Assembly (NCBI GenBank): GCA_021773835.1
Contig: JAJFJQ010000031.1
Location: 62,001 to 126,000, forward strand
DNA length: 64,000 bases
Direction of reading: 5' to 3'
Source: Gammaproteobacteria bacterium
Lineage (GTDB): Bacteria; Pseudomonadota; Gammaproteobacteria; Ga0077536
The translations under genes and the position numbers were made by a program. A model generated the notes under the pieces. It was not told the origin of the DNA and made no database searches. It worked only from the letters and a program-made list of their open reading frames with translations. Positions within the stretch are counted from its first letter, which is position 1; each line of letters opens with the position of its first letter. Shown piece by piece: positions 63,876 through 64,000 of the stretch.

Positions 63876-64000
63876 ACAAACAGGACAGGGGACACTGATA
63901 AGTTAATCAACTAGCGGAGGCACAACTTGCCTCTGACTTTTAGTGTCCGATCATTGGGGGAAGCTAACACCGTCCCATCGCTGTTTATAACTGCTGCTTA

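Overview
The window looks like part of a proteobacterial chromosome, most likely a gammaproteobacterium. The support is Gram-negative envelope genes: a type II secretion operon, Tat and Sec signal peptides, periplasmic c-type cytochromes, and gene families common in marine and host-associated gammaproteobacteria. No rRNA or tRNA gene is visible, so the taxonomic guess is soft. Almost all DNA is coding and genes are packed in operons with short or overlapping junctions.

Layout. (1) 45-7036, minus strand: a five-gene exported copper/redox operon. In transcription order it encodes a Tat-exported multicopper oxidase, a SCO-fold protein without any cysteine, a 637-residue secreted protein of unknown family, a normal SCO1/SenC protein, and a one-haem cytochrome c fused to a binding-protein-like domain. 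(2) 7546-12813, minus: a creatinase-like M24 enzyme, a luciferase-like flavin monooxygenase, a NodB/PuuE-type deacetylase, a small CxxC protein and a CobW-type GTPase. (3) 13200-21492: a secreted deacetylase, an MscS channel, a protein made of three fused RidA domains, an Old-Yellow-Enzyme/FAD oxidoreductase, a serine hydrolase, and a sodium:solute symporter with a 48-residue membrane companion. (4) 21620-38803, mostly plus: a large amide, hydantoin and N-heterocycle island. It has two HyuA/HyuB pairs, two more flavin monooxygenases, an M19 dipeptidase, an amidase, an alpha/beta hydrolase, a cupin, an acetyltransferase, a RidA protein, a third deacetylase-fold protein and an isochorismatase-type amidohydrolase. 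(5) 39210-41787: homogentisate dioxygenase and a cytochrome P450. (6) 42394-49431: a methanethiol oxidase gene (mtoX) with a fused SCO1-MauG maturation protein, then an exporter and a DsrE/TusA/SQR-like/DUF1641 sulfur-handling operon. (7) 49670-51477: a haloalkane-dehalogenase-like gene and the wreck of a quinoprotein gene. (8) 51834-62341, minus: a contiguous type II secretion operon gspEFGHIJKLMCD. (9) 62649-63875: an AT-richer NucA/NucB nuclease gene followed by a probable immunity gene.

How it fits together. The cell appears to import small nitrogenous organics, open their rings with flavin monooxygenases and ATP-dependent hydantoinases, and release nitrogen with amidases, amidohydrolases and RidA proteins. 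The gene content resembles the Rut pyrimidine pathway plus N-methylhydantoin/creatinine degradation. Methanethiol oxidation releases sulfide, formaldehyde and peroxide, and the neighbouring SQR-like and TusA/DsrE genes are suitable for sulfide and sulfane-sulfur handling. Copper-dependent periplasmic enzymes with dedicated SCO proteins occur twice.

The points most worth following are the fused SCO1-MauG protein beside mtoX, the multicopper-oxidase operon with its cysteine-free SCO and unknown 637-residue protein, the triple RidA fusion, the Rut/hydantoin island, and the nuclease/immunity pair. REP-like inverted repeats occur in at least two intergenic gaps. All functional calls come from reading motifs and context; no database search was run.
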